Assembly: GCA_011009095.1 (NCBI GenBank)
Contig: VTPC01091219.1
Location: 107,870-171,869, forward strand
Reading direction: 5' to 3'
DNA length: 64,000 nt
Origin: Ignelater luminosus
Lineage: Eukaryota; Arthropoda; Insecta; Coleoptera; Elateridae
Shown here piece by piece: positions 63,426-64,000 of the stretch. Every line of letters begins with the position of its first letter. Within the stretch, counting starts at the first letter, position 1. Below the pieces are notes generated by a model. It was not told the DNA's origin. It was given only the letters and a program-made list of their open reading frames with translations, and searched no databases. The position numbers and the translations under genes are program-made.

Positions 63426-63562
63426 TTGGATATGGAACCGTGCTTATGGTAGGGATGCACTCGGTTCGCGTTTCCGTCCAGCTGTGAGGCCTGGGGGCTG
63501 TTCTGGCCTGTCTTACTGCCCGGGGAAAGTTTTCCGGCGAGAGCGTCCAGAGAATGCAGCAT
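63426..63562 (-). CDS. bru1/bru2: Candidate first coding exon of the Bruno gene
   Basis: Minus-strand open frame from the ATG at 63562-63560 (context AGCGACATG, purine at -3) to the donor CAA|GTAAGT at 63426/63425. It encodes 45 codons plus two bases, beginning MLHSLDALAGKLSPGSKT and ending HKHGSIS. The leftover AA plus the first T of the exon at 1332 makes an Asn codon, giving HGSIS-N-SPMNNNN without a frame break. No conserved domain is visible; the segment is Ser/Gln/Asn-containing and probably disordered, as CELF N-termini usually are. The frame is open further upstream to a TGA near 63671, but with no earlier ATG, which fixes this start. It sits in the most CpG-rich part of the window. 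Not seen directly: any splice evidence joining the two exons. Confidence 0.5.
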
Positions 63563-64000
63563 GTCGCTCCGGAGCCACTGTGTGCACGGTACTGAGTTCA
63601 CCTGCACGGCCAGGTGATAAGATAGTGTCTCCGCAAAGAGATAACACCTGTTATCGGTTGTCCCACCTCATGGCACTTGCTGATATCGACGGCCGTAGTC
63701 GTGGACGTCCGAGGCTTCTCAAACTTCTCTATATTCGACTACCACATCAACAAATAACCACCGTGTTAATTATCATATGATCATCATTATCATCATCATC
63801 GGCTGATTACAGTTCGTGTTTTCTGCATTGCGGCTTCGACGAAGACGGCGGCGAGGAGACACAGAATATAGCAGCTTTTAGCGAGCGAGGACAACACAGA
63901 ACAGAACAGCAGAAAAGAGGACTGTGGCACTAAACTACGCTAGAGCGCCTGGAAAGCATAGAGATTAGTCGCATCGCATTGACAACACACACGTGCGACG
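63563..64000 (-). promoter_or_regulatory. Candidate 5'UTR and promoter region of the Bruno gene
   Basis: GC- and CpG-richer than the rest of the window. In the minus orientation it runs from the window edge to the candidate start codon. It contains several upstream ATGs, a (ATG/ATC)-rich run near 63779-63801, and pyrimidine-rich stretches typical of insect 5'UTRs. No TATA box at a convincing distance from an initiator can be pinned down, so the transcription start is not assigned. The 236-codon plus-strand frame across 63070-63780 is a by-product of this composition. Confidence 0.4.
63611..63655. promoter_or_regulatory. GATA / E-box cluster with inverted repeat
   Basis: Plus strand: CAGGTGATAAGATAG at 63611-63625 (E-box CAGGTG overlapping two GATA cores), then at 63640-63655 GATAACA-CC-TGTTATC, a perfect 7+2+7 inverted repeat carrying a central CACCTG E-box flanked by two outward GATA/TATC cores. 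It lies about 50-95 bp upstream of the candidate ATG. GATA factors and bHLH/zinc-finger repressors (Snail/Zfh class) are known to bind such cores. That they act here is inference. Confidence 0.35.

Noticed and set aside
63422-63607. Longer minus-strand start upstream of 63562
   Set aside because: The frame opens with GTG, not ATG; the first in-frame ATG after the upstream stop is at 63562.
63070-63780. 236-codon plus-strand ORF, the longest in the window
   Set aside because: No domain and irregular Arg/Ser-rich composition. It lies antisense to the candidate first exon within CpG-rich DNA, where stop codons are rarer. Treated as a chance frame.
1-64000. tRNA, rRNA, CRISPR arrays, bacterial-type operons
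   Set aside because: No A/B-box pairs, no rRNA-like sequence, no regularly spaced identical repeats; the DNA is clearly eukaryotic.

Overview
This is an AT-rich, intron-like stretch of an insect nuclear genome. The exons have spliceosomal signals, the intron is very long, and there are relics of Transib, mariner, Tc1 and two LINE types plus a long-hairpin MITE. The LINE and MITE types look beetle-like to me, but that is recognition from memory and not a search result. There are no operons, rRNA, tRNA or CRISPR features. Nearly all short ORFs are chance frames.

The one host gene I can support lies on the minus strand: a Bruno/CELF-family RNA-binding protein. An exon at 1100-1332 encodes a linker rich in Asn and then the first half of RRM1, with the RNP2 motif. 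At the far end, 63426-63562 is a candidate first coding exon. Its GTAAGT donor leaves phase 2, exactly the phase the 1332 acceptor needs, so the two would join across a ~62.1 kb intron. The GC-richer DNA at 63563-64000 would then be 5'UTR and promoter. The rest of RRM1 lies beyond base 1, outside the window.

The giant intron holds decayed mobile DNA. At 4170-4995 is a relic of a repeat-borne protein family I recognise but cannot name. At 5011-7250 is a broken RAG1/Transib-like DNA transposon whose 30-bp terminal inverted repeats are both visible. At 13010-13971 is an endonuclease-RT LINE with its RT core deleted. At 24441-24948 is a 508-bp foldback MITE with TA target duplication. At 25215-26045 is a second LINE interrupted by a (TA)n tract containing a 10-N assembly gap. 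Tc1-like (about 26640-27030) and mariner (about 36440-36735) transposase relics are on the minus strand. A decayed THAP zinc finger is at 38677-38922, a possible small MITE at 45199-45527, and a diverged 142-bp tandem repeat at 48885-49330.

I found no intact multi-gene system. The most notable items are the phase-matched long-range first exon, the RAG1-like element, a cluster of seven CGATA motifs at 36267-36445, the 142-bp repeat, and a GATA/E-box inverted repeat just upstream of the candidate start codon.
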